64,000 nt of DNA from Paraburkholderia sabiae. Lineage in GTDB: Bacteria; Pseudomonadota; Gammaproteobacteria; Burkholderiales; Burkholderiaceae. The position numbers and the translations under genes are program-made. Positions 46,603-55,350 of this stretch are shown piece by piece. The stretch lies in NCBI RefSeq assembly GCF_030412785.1, contig NZ_CP125295.1, forward strand, positions 2,046,001-2,110,000, read 5' to 3'. Under the pieces are notes generated by a model. The model worked only from the letters and a program-made list of their open reading frames with translations. It was not told the origin of the DNA and ran no database searches. Each line of letters starts with the position of its first letter. Positions within the stretch are counted from its first letter, which is position 1.

Positions 46603-47958
46603 ATGAAGACGCGCACACTCTCCCTCATCGGCGTTGCGGCCATCGCGTGCGCGATGCTCGTTGCGAGCGGCGCGATGCTGCATCGTGCGCACGCGCAAAT
46701 GCAGCCGCCGCCTGTCGGCACGCCCGACGCGAAACTGATCGAGAAGGGCGAATACCTCGCCAAAGCCGCCGACTGCGCAGGCTGTCACACGGCACCGCCG
46801 GGCGGTCCATCCGGCAAGGAGCCGCTGCACAAATCCGCGCCGTTCGCGGGCGGACTGCCAATGGGTTCGCCGTTCGGCACCATCTATTCTTCGAACATCA
46901 CGCCGGACCCTGTGGCGGGAATCGGGCGCTACAGCTACGAGGATTTCGAGCGCGCTGTGCGCGATGGCGTGGCGCCCGACGACCGGCGGCTGTATCCCGC
47001 GATGCCGTATCCGTCGTTCGCGAAGATCAACGATGACGACATGCACGCGCTGTACGCGTATTTCATGCGCGGCGTCGCGCCCGTCTCGACGCCCGCGCCG
47101 CGCACCAAACTGCCGTTTCCGTTCAACCAGCGCTGGGCGCTGATGTTCTGGAGCTTCGCATTCGCACCCGACGACGTATTCGTGCCGCAATCGAAGCGCA
47201 GTCCGCAATGGAACCGTGGCGCGTATCTGGTGCAATCGCTCGGGCACTGCGGCGCATGCCATACGCCGCGCGGACCGGCATATGAGGAGCGCGGCTACGA
47301 CGAGCACTCGGGACGCTATCTGACAGGCGGCACGAACGATCACTGGTTCGCGCCGAACCTGACGGGCGACAAGGGTTCGGGCCTCGGCCGCGTATCGGAA
47401 GATGAAATCGCTTCGTTCCTGAGAAGCGGACACGGCGCTGGACTCGTGACGTTCGGCAGCATGGTTCAGGTGGTCGAAGACAGCACGCAGTATCTGAGCG
47501 ACGATGACCTGCATGCGATCGCGCATTATCTGAAGAGCTTGCCCGCGCGCGAGCCGTACGGACATTTCGACGACCGCTCGCATGCCGCAGTGCAGACCGT
47601 GCGCGCGATGAATACGGGCGATGTCGAACTGCCGGGCGCGGGCATCTATCAGAGCTTTTGCGCGCGCTGTCACAAGGCGGACGGCATGGGCGAAGCGCTC
47701 AAGTATCCGCGACTGGCGGGCAATCCCGCCGTGCTCGGCGCGAAGGTGGATTCGCTCGTGCGGCTGATGATCGAAGGCGGCGAGGCGCCGCATACGCAGA
47801 CGGGCATCGAGGCCAAGAAAATGCCTTCGTTCGCGGGCAAGCTGACGGACACGGAAATGGCGCGCGTATTGACCTTCGTGCGCAATACGTGGGGCAATCA
47901 GGCATCGCCTGTGACGGGCAGGGAAGTCGAGGGCGTGCGAAAGAGTCTCGGCAAATGA
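46603..47958 (+). CDS. Three-haem cytochrome c, membrane or periplasmic electron carrier
   Basis: After a signal peptide (about 1-32, cut near AHA) the 451-aa protein has three c-haem sites: CAGCH, CGACH and CARCH, spaced over the length. This is the pattern of the cytochrome subunit of membrane alcohol, aldehyde and gluconate dehydrogenases. No dehydrogenase subunit lies next to it; it ends the oxidase operon instead. It could collect electrons from several periplasmic dehydrogenases and pass them to the subunit II haem c. ATG 46603 is 5 bases after the previous stop. Confidence 0.9.
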   Translation: MKTRTLSLIGVAAIACAMLVASGAMLHRAHAQMQPPPVGTPDAKLIEKGEYLAKAADCAGCHTAPPGGPSGKEPLHKSAPFAGGLPMGSPFGTIYSSNITPDPVAGIGRYSYEDFERAVRDGVAPDDRRLYPAMPYPSFAKINDDDMHALYAYFMRGVAPVSTPAPRTKLPFPFNQRWALMFWSFAFAPDDVFVPQSKRSPQWNRGAYLVQSLGHCGACHTPRGPAYEERGYDEHSGRYLTGGTNDHWFAPNLTGDKGSGLGRVSEDEIASFLRSGHGAGLVTFGSMVQVVEDSTQYLSDDDLHAIAHYLKSLPAREPYGHFDDRSHAAVQTVRAMNTGDVELPGAGIYQSFCARCHKADGMGEALKYPRLAGNPAVLGAKVDSLVRLMIEGGEAPHTQTGIEAKKMPSFAGKLTDTEMARVLTFVRNTWGNQASPVTGREVEGVRKSLGK

Positions 47959-48147
47959 GCCAGGCAAATGAGCGACGCGAATGCATGTACAACGCGCGCC
48001 GGGATGTGCGACAAAACTTCCGCACAACGCGCCACATTGGTGCCTCAATCACCATACGAAAGTCTCACGCCGTTAGAATCGGCGCTTTATAGACGGATCG
48101 GGCGATAGCGTAGCGAGCACCGCAAACGGTCTCCCGATACGCGGACA

Positions 48148-48705
48148 ATGAAGCTATTGACGGCACTCAAACGACATCTTTTCATCACCCTCGGCAACAC
48201 GCTGCCGATGTACGGCCCGTTCAACCGCATACGCGCGTCGATGTTCCGCAAGGCGGGCATGACGGTCGGCTCGGGCGTGACGATCATCGGGCCGCTGAAC
48301 CTCGAACTGAGCCTGAACGAGGAAACGATCCGCGGCATCACGATCGGCGATAACGCGTATCTGAACGCGGGCACGCGGCTCGCGTGCCGCAACAGCCGCA
48401 TCTCGATCGGCGACGACGTGCAGATCGGACCGCGCGTGTCGTTCGAAACGGCGACGCACGGCATCGTCTATGAACCCGATCTCGGCCGGGGCATCGACCA
48501 TCAGGAGATTCGCGTCGGCAACAAGGTGTGGATCGGCGCGGGCGCGACGATCCTGCCTGGCGTGACGATCCACGAAGCCGCCGTGGTCGCCGCGGGCGCC
48601 GTCGTCGTGAAGGACGTGCCCGCCTATACGCTCGTAGGCGGCGTACCCGCGCGCAAGATCAAGGACATCGTGTCGACGCCTCAGCGCCAGGGCGCCATGG
48701 CGTGA
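48148..48705 (+). CDS. Hexapeptide-repeat acyltransferase (left-handed beta-helix)
   Basis: The 185-aa protein is a LbetaH acetyltransferase of the NodL/WbbJ/maltose acetyltransferase group: repeats such as ITIGDNAYLNAGTRL, ISIGDDVQIGPRV and IRVGNKVWIGAGATILPGV, with the active-site His in THGIVYEP (ETATHG). It adds acetyl groups to sugars, often of surface polysaccharide. ATG 48148 has no strong ribosome site. Its 3' end overlaps the convergent cytochrome b561 gene by 25 bases. The 189-bp gap upstream shows no clear promoter. Confidence 0.88.
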   Translation: MKLLTALKRHLFITLGNTLPMYGPFNRIRASMFRKAGMTVGSGVTIIGPLNLELSLNEETIRGITIGDNAYLNAGTRLACRNSRISIGDDVQIGPRVSFETATHGIVYEPDLGRGIDHQEIRVGNKVWIGAGATILPGVTIHEAAVVAAGAVVVKDVPAYTLVGGVPARKIKDIVSTPQRQGAMA

Positions 48706-49214
48706 AAGACGCCGTCGCGTCTGACGAGCGCGTGAAAGAGCGCGGCGGCCAGATGCACGAGGATCAACGCAAAGAAGCACAGCGCGAGAAAGCGGTGCGC
48801 GTTCCAGAGCAGCGAGTGCAACGCGTTGCTATGCGGCAGGATCCACGGCAATTGCATGCCCGCGACCACGACGGGATATCTCGCCGCCGACAGCATGCCC
48901 CAGCCGATCAGCGGCAGCGCGATCATCAGCGCATAGAACGCGAGGTGCGACAGATAGGCCGCGAGCTTCATCGGCGCGGGCATGTCGGCGGGCAGCGACG
49001 GTGCGCCGCGTACGAGCCTCACCACAAGTCTGATTAGCGCGAGCACGAGTATCGTGATGCCGAGCGGCTTGTGGATCGATACCAGCGTCAGATAGTCGGG
49101 ACGGATGGTCGACACCATGCCGGCGCCAATGAAGAGCATCGACAGAATGCATATCGCCATGATCCAGTGCAATGCGCGCTGCAGCGGCGTAAAGCGGTCG
49201 CGGTTCGGGATCAT
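48681..49214 (-). CDS. Cytochrome b561 family protein
   Basis: From ATG 49214 the 177-aa protein has four helices and the b561 haem ligands: His16 (RALHWIMA), His in VSIHKPLGI, and two in the C-terminal part (NALHSLLWNAHRF, LVHLAAALFH). It moves electrons across the inner membrane, probably from quinol. Its start overlaps the catalase-like gene stop by 4 bases, indicating that the two work together. The much longer open frame upstream is the shadow of the catalase gene. Confidence 0.9.
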   Translation of the reverse strand: MIPNRDRFTPLQRALHWIMAICILSMLFIGAGMVSTIRPDYLTLVSIHKPLGITILVLALIRLVVRLVRGAPSLPADMPAPMKLAAYLSHLAFYALMIALPLIGWGMLSAARYPVVVAGMQLPWILPHSNALHSLLWNAHRFLALCFFALILVHLAAALFHALVRRDGVFHAMAPWR

Positions 49215-50272
49215 TGCTTCGCTCCTTCGGCAGGCGTGTGCGGATAGTCTTTGTCCTCGGCCGTGCGGCGGTTGAACGACACCGAATACGCGGCCGAGCG
49301 CGCAGCGGGGAACGGATCGTCGGAAACGTGGATGCCTGCCGGCAGCACGGTCGGATCGAAATTGAGGTCGCGGCACGGGCCGTCGGGTTCCGGCTCGATC
49401 GCGCTCACGACCAGCGTGCCCGCTTCCACCTTGCGGCGATCGTCGGGCCAGGCTTTGCTCGGATCGGCTGTCGGGTCGCCAGGGTTGGCGACGGTGACGA
49501 CCATCGTCCAGCGCTGCGGCGCGCTCTGTACGCGCTTCGTGATGTCGGTTTCGAGGAAATCGGCGGGACGCTGTTTGAGTTCGTCGGCGGAGACGGGTTC
49601 GGGCTTCGCAGCGGGCACGAACGACCAGCGCACGGCCTGGTCCTGGCCTTGCGCATTCGTGAAGATGAAGCTGTTGAGGCTGTTGTACTGATCCTGCGCG
49701 TACGAGGCCGTCCACGGCGCGGTAGTCGCCCATGCGCCGAACGCGGCGAACTCGGGATGCGCGGCGATGAATTTCTTCATCGCGTCCGGGTCGTCCTTTT
49801 GCGCCGACGCTTCGAGCAGCGCATAAAAGGCCTGCGGAGTCGCGACGGGGAAGAAGGGCGCGTCGATCATCGCCGAACGCCACTCGGTGCCGTCAGGCGC
49901 GACGACGCGCAGGCTCAGGCCACGCACGCGCACCGACGGATCGGTCGCTTTCGGATCGGGCGTGGCGAGATTGAAGCGTCCCGTCACGCGAGACGAACCT
50001 TGCGCGAACATCGGCGCTTTCGACAGCGCGGCAGCCGCACCGCTCGATTCGAAGGTGCCCGTGAAGCAGATGCCTTTTGCATGATTGCGCCGGAATCCCA
50101 GCGCGGGGCCGCCGGGCGGCGCCAGTGCATTGACGACTTTGGCGGGCGTCAGCCGCGACGGCGTCAGCCAGCCTGCCGTGTAGACGAACGCGATCGCCAC
50201 GACACCGACGATGATCGCGATCAGGATCAGCGAGCGGACTGCGGACGGTTGAGAACCAGGTCTGTCGGCCAT
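49211..50272 (-). CDS. Catalase-family peroxidase (KatA-like, SrpA type), membrane-anchored
   Basis: The 353-aa protein has an N-terminal membrane helix (about 13-34) and a small catalase fold: distal His64 in RRNHAKGICFTGTF and the proximal haem Tyr in ARSAAYSVSFNRR. At this length it lacks the catalase C-terminal parts and belongs to the catalase-related peroxidases, which use an electron donor. The 4-base overlap with cytochrome b561 suggests that the donor is quinol through b561, on the periplasmic side. No ECF sigma gene is next to it. Confidence 0.88.
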   Translation of the reverse strand: MADRPGSQPSAVRSLILIAIIVGVVAIAFVYTAGWLTPSRLTPAKVVNALAPPGGPALGFRRNHAKGICFTGTFESSGAAAALSKAPMFAQGSSRVTGRFNLATPDPKATDPSVRVRGLSLRVVAPDGTEWRSAMIDAPFFPVATPQAFYALLEASAQKDDPDAMKKFIAAHPEFAAFGAWATTAPWTASYAQDQYNSLNSFIFTNAQGQDQAVRWSFVPAAKPEPVSADELKQRPADFLETDITKRVQSAPQRWTMVVTVANPGDPTADPSKAWPDDRRKVEAGTLVVSAIEPEPDGPCRDLNFDPTVLPAGIHVSDDPFPAARSAAYSVSFNRRTAEDKDYPHTPAEGAKQ

Positions 50273-50361
50273 AAGAGTCTCGTTTCAGAGTTCTGCTGGC
50301 CGGAATCTAGCAGCGTCAGAAAAATCGTGCCGGGAAGGGACGCGTCCGCCCAGCCAGACGG

Positions 50362-51351
50362 CTACTCACCTTCGGATTTCGCGACGACGGGCGGCGCAAT
50401 GCGCTCGTCGTCGCGCGTCGTGAATGACCACGCAAGATCGACGGGCATGACCTTGCCCAGTTGCGACAGCGTGCCGAGTGCATGCACGGTGTAGCGCGTG
50501 GCCGCGCGCAGCGGTTCATAGGGCGTACAGACGGCGGTGTTGCGCGCGGCATCGGCAGGCGTGAGCGGCGCGATCCTGCAAGCGACTTTCTTGCCCCGCT
50601 GATCGCGCAGATCGACACTCTCCAGTTCGATATGTGCATTCGGTCCGCCCGACAGCGTGAGCGGAAAACCGAGCACCTGACCGCGATAACGCGAACCGGC
50701 GCCCATCGGATCGGGCTGTTCGTTGTTCACCCACGCCGTGGGCACCTGATGCTGGCCGTCGTATGGCCAGGCCACTAACTCCGTATCGGCAAGCGCGGGC
50801 GCGATGTCCGCGAAATCGACGACGGTCACCGCGTGTGATCCGACAATCGATGCTTCCCCCGCACGCGCCCAGTCGAACAGAATCGCGCCGCGATGATAGG
50901 GCGACGCGAAAATCGCTTCGATCGACGCCACCACAGGGCGAGGTTCGCCCGACACCGCCAGAATCTCGCTGACGCCTTCCGCCGATGTATGACGCCGCAC
51001 GCGCGTCTCGATGCCGCTGCCCGTGAAGCCCGGCTTGCCCGGCACTTCGTCATGCGTCGCGACGCGATTGAGATCGAGATACTTCGCGTGATCGGCTGCG
51101 GCGGCCGCCAGCTTGCCGTCGACGGCGATCAACGGCAAACCGGCTTCCTTGCGACGCGCGTTCACATAGTCGAGCGCCGTTGCGTGACCGGTCGGAATCG
51201 TGTGCAAAGGTCCTGGCGCGTGCCGCAAGCGGACGAGCGGACCGTAATAGGGCTCATTCGACTGGCCGATCGTGGCGGCCTTGTGTGCACAACCGCTCAG
51301 GACGGCGATCGCGAGAATGCATGCGGCGAGGGCTGGGAGGCGCAGGGACAC
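50362..51351 (-). CDS. CAP-domain lipoprotein
   Basis: The 329-aa protein has a lipoprotein signal with lipobox VLSGC (Cys21), a CAP/SCP domain (about 55-190, with DYVNARRKEAGLPL and DHAKYLDLN, His in ATHDEV and FASPYHRGAIL) and a C-terminal beta-rich domain (about 195-329). Bacterial CAP proteins act at the envelope; roles are mostly unknown. The start is GTG 51351; no good ribosome site is visible. It lies upstream of the catalase-like gene with an 89-bp gap and may be separate. Confidence 0.82.
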   Translation of the reverse strand: MSLRLPALAACILAIAVLSGCAHKAATIGQSNEPYYGPLVRLRHAPGPLHTIPTGHATALDYVNARRKEAGLPLIAVDGKLAAAAADHAKYLDLNRVATHDEVPGKPGFTGSGIETRVRRHTSAEGVSEILAVSGEPRPVVASIEAIFASPYHRGAILFDWARAGEASIVGSHAVTVVDFADIAPALADTELVAWPYDGQHQVPTAWVNNEQPDPMGAGSRYRGQVLGFPLTLSGGPNAHIELESVDLRDQRGKKVACRIAPLTPADAARNTAVCTPYEPLRAATRYTVHALGTLSQLGKVMPVDLAWSFTTRDDERIAPPVVAKSEGE

Positions 51352-51532
51352 AGAAGAAAAAGAGGATTGAGGTTCGGTATCTCGCCGATGTTACATGAAG
51401 GCCTGCTCGCCTTTCACGCAATTACAAAACATCAAGTCTCGATTCCGCGGCCCGATAACCCGACTGCACCGCACGACTGTGCAATCACTTTCGACCGTTT
51501 ATCGAAGCGCCGAACGAAGGAAGCATCCGCCT

Positions 51533-52231
51533 ATGTCGCCCGATCCAATCAATACGTCCCTGTCGCTCACTTCATCGCCGTCGCCTGAACCGCCTTCATC
51601 GAACGGAAGCTCGCAGGCGGCGAGTGCCGCAGAGCGCGGCAATCACGAACTCATGGTGGCGCTCAAGCGCACGCTGACCCAGCTCGGCATCGATGCGTCG
51701 ACGGGCCTCGCGATCAGCGACGGCACGCACGAAGGCGCGCTGTTTCACAAGCGCGTGAGCGCGTCGAGCACATCGCTGATCGCGGCGCTGTATCAGGCGC
51801 TCAAGTTGCATCAGGCGATTGCGTCGGCGAACGGCCCTGCGCCCGAGGGCGACGAGAGCGCGCTGTCCGGCGCGACGAGTGCGCAGAATTCGACCTCGAA
51901 CGACAGCGGCTATCGCGATCTCAGTGCGCAGATCGCCGATCTGGCCGACATCGCCGGTCAGTTCACGCAGCACGTTGCCGAACCGGACGAATGGGACTGG
52001 GGATTCGCCGATTCCGTCGATAAGTCCAACACCGCTCCTTCAACCGACGACAGCGATCCGATGACATCGGCCATCGCCCAGTTAAATCAGGCATTACAGA
52101 ATCACGTAGCAACGCTCGCTCAGGATGCGGGAGCGAGCGTGTCGCTTGCCGCGGTGCTCGACGGGTTGTCGAAAGAGACGAAGAGCATCAAGTGGCGGCC
52201 GCTCGGCGCGTTGATCGACGTGCAGGCGTGA
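51533..52231 (+). CDS. Protein of unknown function, 232 aa
   Basis: A Ser/Pro/Asn-rich N-terminus (about 1-35) is followed by helical regions (NHELMVALKRTLTQLGI, SLIAALYQALKLHQAIA, AIAQLNQALQNHVATLA) separated by disordered Ser/Thr-rich stretches. No signal peptide or membrane helix. Low-complexity composition and unusual Ser content differ from neighbours. ATG 51533 follows AAGGA. Divergent from the CAP lipoprotein. Not recognised. Confidence 0.65.
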   Translation: MSPDPINTSLSLTSSPSPEPPSSNGSSQAASAAERGNHELMVALKRTLTQLGIDASTGLAISDGTHEGALFHKRVSASSTSLIAALYQALKLHQAIASANGPAPEGDESALSGATSAQNSTSNDSGYRDLSAQIADLADIAGQFTQHVAEPDEWDWGFADSVDKSNTAPSTDDSDPMTSAIAQLNQALQNHVATLAQDAGASVSLAAVLDGLSKETKSIKWRPLGALIDVQA

Positions 52232-52283
52232 AGCGGGTGGTCCGATCGACTGTCATCCCGGACTCCGCGTTTTCCCGACCCGC

Positions 52284-52298
52284 ATGACGTTTAGTCAT
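52284..52298. promoter_or_regulatory. ATGAC-N5-GTCAT palindrome upstream of the ABC importer
   Basis: A 5-bp perfect inverted repeat in the 204-bp gap before the polyamine-type binding protein gene, about 140 bases from its start. Operator-like but short. Confidence 0.3.
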
Positions 52299-52435
52299 AG
52301 AACGCATGCGCAGATTTCGCTTGTTGGCCGATTTTGACGAACCTACATTCAGTTTGCGCGCACCCCTCACGCCACGCCGCCGTGTCGACGTGAGGCAGCC
52401 AGCGCAAACCGGATTGTGTTCATCAGGAGACGGGC

Positions 52436-53533
52436 ATGCAAGAGATCAAACGGGGTAGAAGGCAGGCCATCAAGACGCTTGGCGCGGCGCTCGCGGCGTC
52501 TGCGTTGCCGATGCCGTTCATCAACGTCCGCGCACAGCAGTCGCAGAATTTCGCGGGCAAGACGCTGCGTCTTCTGACCTGGTCCGACGATACGGGAACA
52601 GCCGCGTTGCGCAACATCGCCCAGACGTTCACCGCGAAGACGGGCGCCAAGGTGATCGCGGATCGCGCGGACGGCACGTCGGGCATGGTCGCGAAGCTCA
52701 AGGCATCGGGCGATCGTCCGACGTACGACGTGATCACGCTCGCAGGTGTCGGCGCGGCAGGTCTCGGCGACGCGGGTCTTCTGATGAAGCCGGATCTCGA
52801 CAAGCTCCCCAATCTCAAGGAAGTCGCGCCACCATACCGCACGGGCGCGAACGGCTTCGGCGTCGGCTATCTGCTGTGGTCGGACGGCCTGATCTACAAC
52901 ACGTCCACCGTGAAAACGCCGCCCACGACCTATGAAGCGCTGTGGGATCCGAAGTACGCCGGCCGCATCTTTCTGCCGCCGCCGGAATGGGCGGAAGCCG
53001 TTGACCTCGCGATCATCGCGGCGAAGCTCGCGGGCGGTTCGCAGCAGAACATCGATCCCGGCTTCAAGAAACTCGCGCAACTGAAAGAGCACGTCATGAC
53101 GCTCGGCGAAAACCCGAACCAGGTCGCCGATCTGTTCCGTACCGGTTCGCTCGATCTCGGCGGCATTTATTCGCCGGCGTTTTTCCCCACCCAGATTCGC
53201 AAGCCCGACTACAAGATGGGCGTGACGTATGGCATGAAAGAGGGCTTCGCCACGCAACTCATGTTCACGGTGATTCCGAAAGCGCATGTGGCGGACAGCG
53301 ATCTGATTCACGCGTTCATCAATCATTCGCTCGATGCCGGCGTGCAAGGGCAGATGGCAGCCGACGTGCTGAACGGTCCCGTCAATTCGAAAGCGGCGAT
53401 TCCGGCCGAAAGCCGCGCGTTCGTGCCGAGTCCGCAGCAGATCGCGGAGAAGGCCGTGCTGCACGACGACAAGGCGCTCGCCGCCGTGCAGCCCGCGTGG
53501 ATCAAGCGCTACACCGAGATTTTCTCGGCATGA
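52436..53533 (+). CDS. Polyamine-type ABC transporter substrate-binding protein
   Basis: The 365-aa protein has a Tat-like signal (KRGRRQAIKTLGAALAASALP) and then a binding-protein-fold domain of the spermidine/putrescine (PotD/PotF) class: LRLLTWSDDTGTAALRN, then GYLLWSDGLIYNT and YEALWDPKYAGRIFLP. The twin-Arg motif is RRQAIK. It captures the solute in the periplasm. AGGAG precedes ATG 52436. First gene of a four-gene importer; the exact ligand (polyamine, aminoethylphosphonate or other) is not clear. Confidence 0.9.
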   Translation: MQEIKRGRRQAIKTLGAALAASALPMPFINVRAQQSQNFAGKTLRLLTWSDDTGTAALRNIAQTFTAKTGAKVIADRADGTSGMVAKLKASGDRPTYDVITLAGVGAAGLGDAGLLMKPDLDKLPNLKEVAPPYRTGANGFGVGYLLWSDGLIYNTSTVKTPPTTYEALWDPKYAGRIFLPPPEWAEAVDLAIIAAKLAGGSQQNIDPGFKKLAQLKEHVMTLGENPNQVADLFRTGSLDLGGIYSPAFFPTQIRKPDYKMGVTYGMKEGFATQLMFTVIPKAHVADSDLIHAFINHSLDAGVQGQMAADVLNGPVNSKAAIPAESRAFVPSPQQIAEKAVLHDDKALAAVQPAWIKRYTEIFSA

Positions 53534-54462
53534 GCGGAATGCCCGCGCTCTTCTCGCGGCGCGGGAATGCACCCGCGCCGGCCGCACAGCCCGTCGACGC
53601 GTCGCCCGATGCGTCGTTGCGGCGCGCGCATCCGTGGCTGCTGCTCGCACCGATCCTCGTGTTTCTGGCGGTGCTCGCGGCGGCTGCGCTCGTCGTGCTG
53701 CGCATGAGCTTCGGCGTGCAGGGAAACGAGTGGCATGCGTTCACGCTGCAAAACTACGTCGAACTCGCCGACGGCTATTTCCTGAAGTCGCTCTGGCTCA
53801 CATTGCGGCTCGCGTTCCAGAGCATGATCTGCGCCGTGCTGCTGGCGATTCCCGTCGCGCTCGCCATGGCGCGTACGGAATCGCGGCTCATGCGCCGCCT
53901 GCTGCTCGCAGGTGTGCTGCTGCCGCTGCTCGTCAATCTGCTGTTGCAAGGCTACGGCTGGCTCGTAATTCTCGGACCGGCGGGGCTGCTCAATCACGCG
54001 TTGCTCGGCAGCGGTCTCGTCAGCCGGCCGGTGATGTGGCTGTATCGCGAGCATGGCGTGCTGCTCGGTCTGATCCAGACCGCGTTCCCGCTCGCCGTGC
54101 TGCCGATGTCCAGCGCCATGCGCGCGGTGTCGATTTCGTATGAGGAAGCCGCCGCGACGCTCGGCGCGACGCGCTGGCAAACGATGCGCGATGTGATGCT
54201 GCCGCTCGCGCTGCCCGGTGTGGTGTCGGGTGCGCTGCTGGTGTTCGCGTACAACGCGAGCGCGTTCGCCGTACCGCTGCTGCTGGGTGGACGCCGCGTG
54301 CCGATGCTCGCGGTGCTGGTGCACGACCAGGTTGCGCCGCTGTTGAACTGGCCTGCCGCGTCGGCATCGGGCGTCGTGCTGATGGTCGCGACGCTGTCGG
54401 TGATGGCGCTCTCGCAACGGCTGGTGCGCCGCACACAACGTCTGGAGGATGCAGACTCATGA
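53530..54462 (+). CDS. Polyamine-type ABC transporter permease (PotB-like)
   Basis: The 310-aa protein has six helices and the permease EAA loop EEAAATLGATRWQTMRDVMLPLALPG, where the ATPase docks. First helix LLLAPILVFLAVLAAAALVVL. ATG 53530 overlaps the binding-protein stop by 4 bases. Pairs with the next permease to form the channel. Confidence 0.92.
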   Translation: MSGMPALFSRRGNAPAPAAQPVDASPDASLRRAHPWLLLAPILVFLAVLAAAALVVLRMSFGVQGNEWHAFTLQNYVELADGYFLKSLWLTLRLAFQSMICAVLLAIPVALAMARTESRLMRRLLLAGVLLPLLVNLLLQGYGWLVILGPAGLLNHALLGSGLVSRPVMWLYREHGVLLGLIQTAFPLAVLPMSSAMRAVSISYEEAAATLGATRWQTMRDVMLPLALPGVVSGALLVFAYNASAFAVPLLLGGRRVPMLAVLVHDQVAPLLNWPAASASGVVLMVATLSVMALSQRLVRRTQRLEDADS

Positions 54463-55328
54463 GTACGCAAGGCGGATCCGTCTCGATGTTGCCGATGCGC
54501 CTGCCGTCGACTTTGCCCGGACGTCTCGGCAAGGTCACGACATTGCTCGCCGCGGTGGTGCTGTTTCTCGCAGCGTTGCCGATTCTCACGATGATCGCAA
54601 TGTCGTTCAGCGCATCGGATACGCTCGAATTTCCGCCGCATGCGTACAGCCTGCAGTGGTATCGGGCGGCCTGGCACACCTTTGTTTCGCCGGATGCCAA
54701 CAGCGCGCTCTCGATGGGCACGGCGCTGGCCACGAGTCTCATCGTCGCGGCATCGACGATGATCATTGCGACGCTCGTGTCCGTGCCCGCTACGTATGCA
54801 TTGAGCCGCTATCGCTTTCGAGGCAAGCCTGCCGTCGAGCAGTTGGTCGCGCTGCCGCTCGTTTATCCGCTCGTGATGCTGGGGCTTTCCCTGCTGCTCG
54901 TATTCAACGTGCTGCCCGTCGAACTCGGCATGTTCCGGCTGATCATCGCGCATGTGATTCTTGCGCTGCCGTTCACGGTGAAGAACTGCGCGGCGTCCGT
55001 CGCGTCGATCGGCCCCGAGTTCGAGGAAGCCGCCTGCGTGATGGGCGCAAGCCCGCAACGCGCGATGATCGACGTGGTGTTGCCGTTGATGCGCCCGGGC
55101 ATTCTCGCCGGCATGCTGTTCGCGTTCATCATCTCGTTCAACGAATTCACGGTCACGTTCTTTCTCTACAACATCGACACGATGACGTTGCCCGTATGGC
55201 TGTATAGCCGCACGGTTTCGTCGCTCGATCCGACTGTGTTTTCGTTTGCCGTGTTCATCGTCGCGATCGACTTCGCGCTGATCTGGCTGCTGGAAAAGCT
55301 GATCGGCGACAACGGCGTCGCGCTCTGA
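54459..55328 (+). CDS. Polyamine-type ABC transporter permease (PotC-like)
   Basis: The 289-aa protein is the second permease: six helices and EAA loop EEAACVMGASPQRAMIDVVLPLMRPG. Its start overlaps the first permease stop by 4 bases. It ends 22 bases before the ATPase gene. Confidence 0.92.
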   Translation: MSTQGGSVSMLPMRLPSTLPGRLGKVTTLLAAVVLFLAALPILTMIAMSFSASDTLEFPPHAYSLQWYRAAWHTFVSPDANSALSMGTALATSLIVAASTMIIATLVSVPATYALSRYRFRGKPAVEQLVALPLVYPLVMLGLSLLLVFNVLPVELGMFRLIIAHVILALPFTVKNCAASVASIGPEFEEAACVMGASPQRAMIDVVLPLMRPGILAGMLFAFIISFNEFTVTFFLYNIDTMTLPVWLYSRTVSSLDPTVFSFAVFIVAIDFALIWLLEKLIGDNGVAL

Positions 55329-55350
55329 TGTCCGCTCACCTGGACTCGCC

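Noticed and set aside
47955..48092. 45-codon frame overlapping the stop of the three-haem cytochrome gene (ATGA)
   Set aside because: No ribosome site of its own, basic low-information sequence, and it fills what looks like a promoter region for the acyltransferase.
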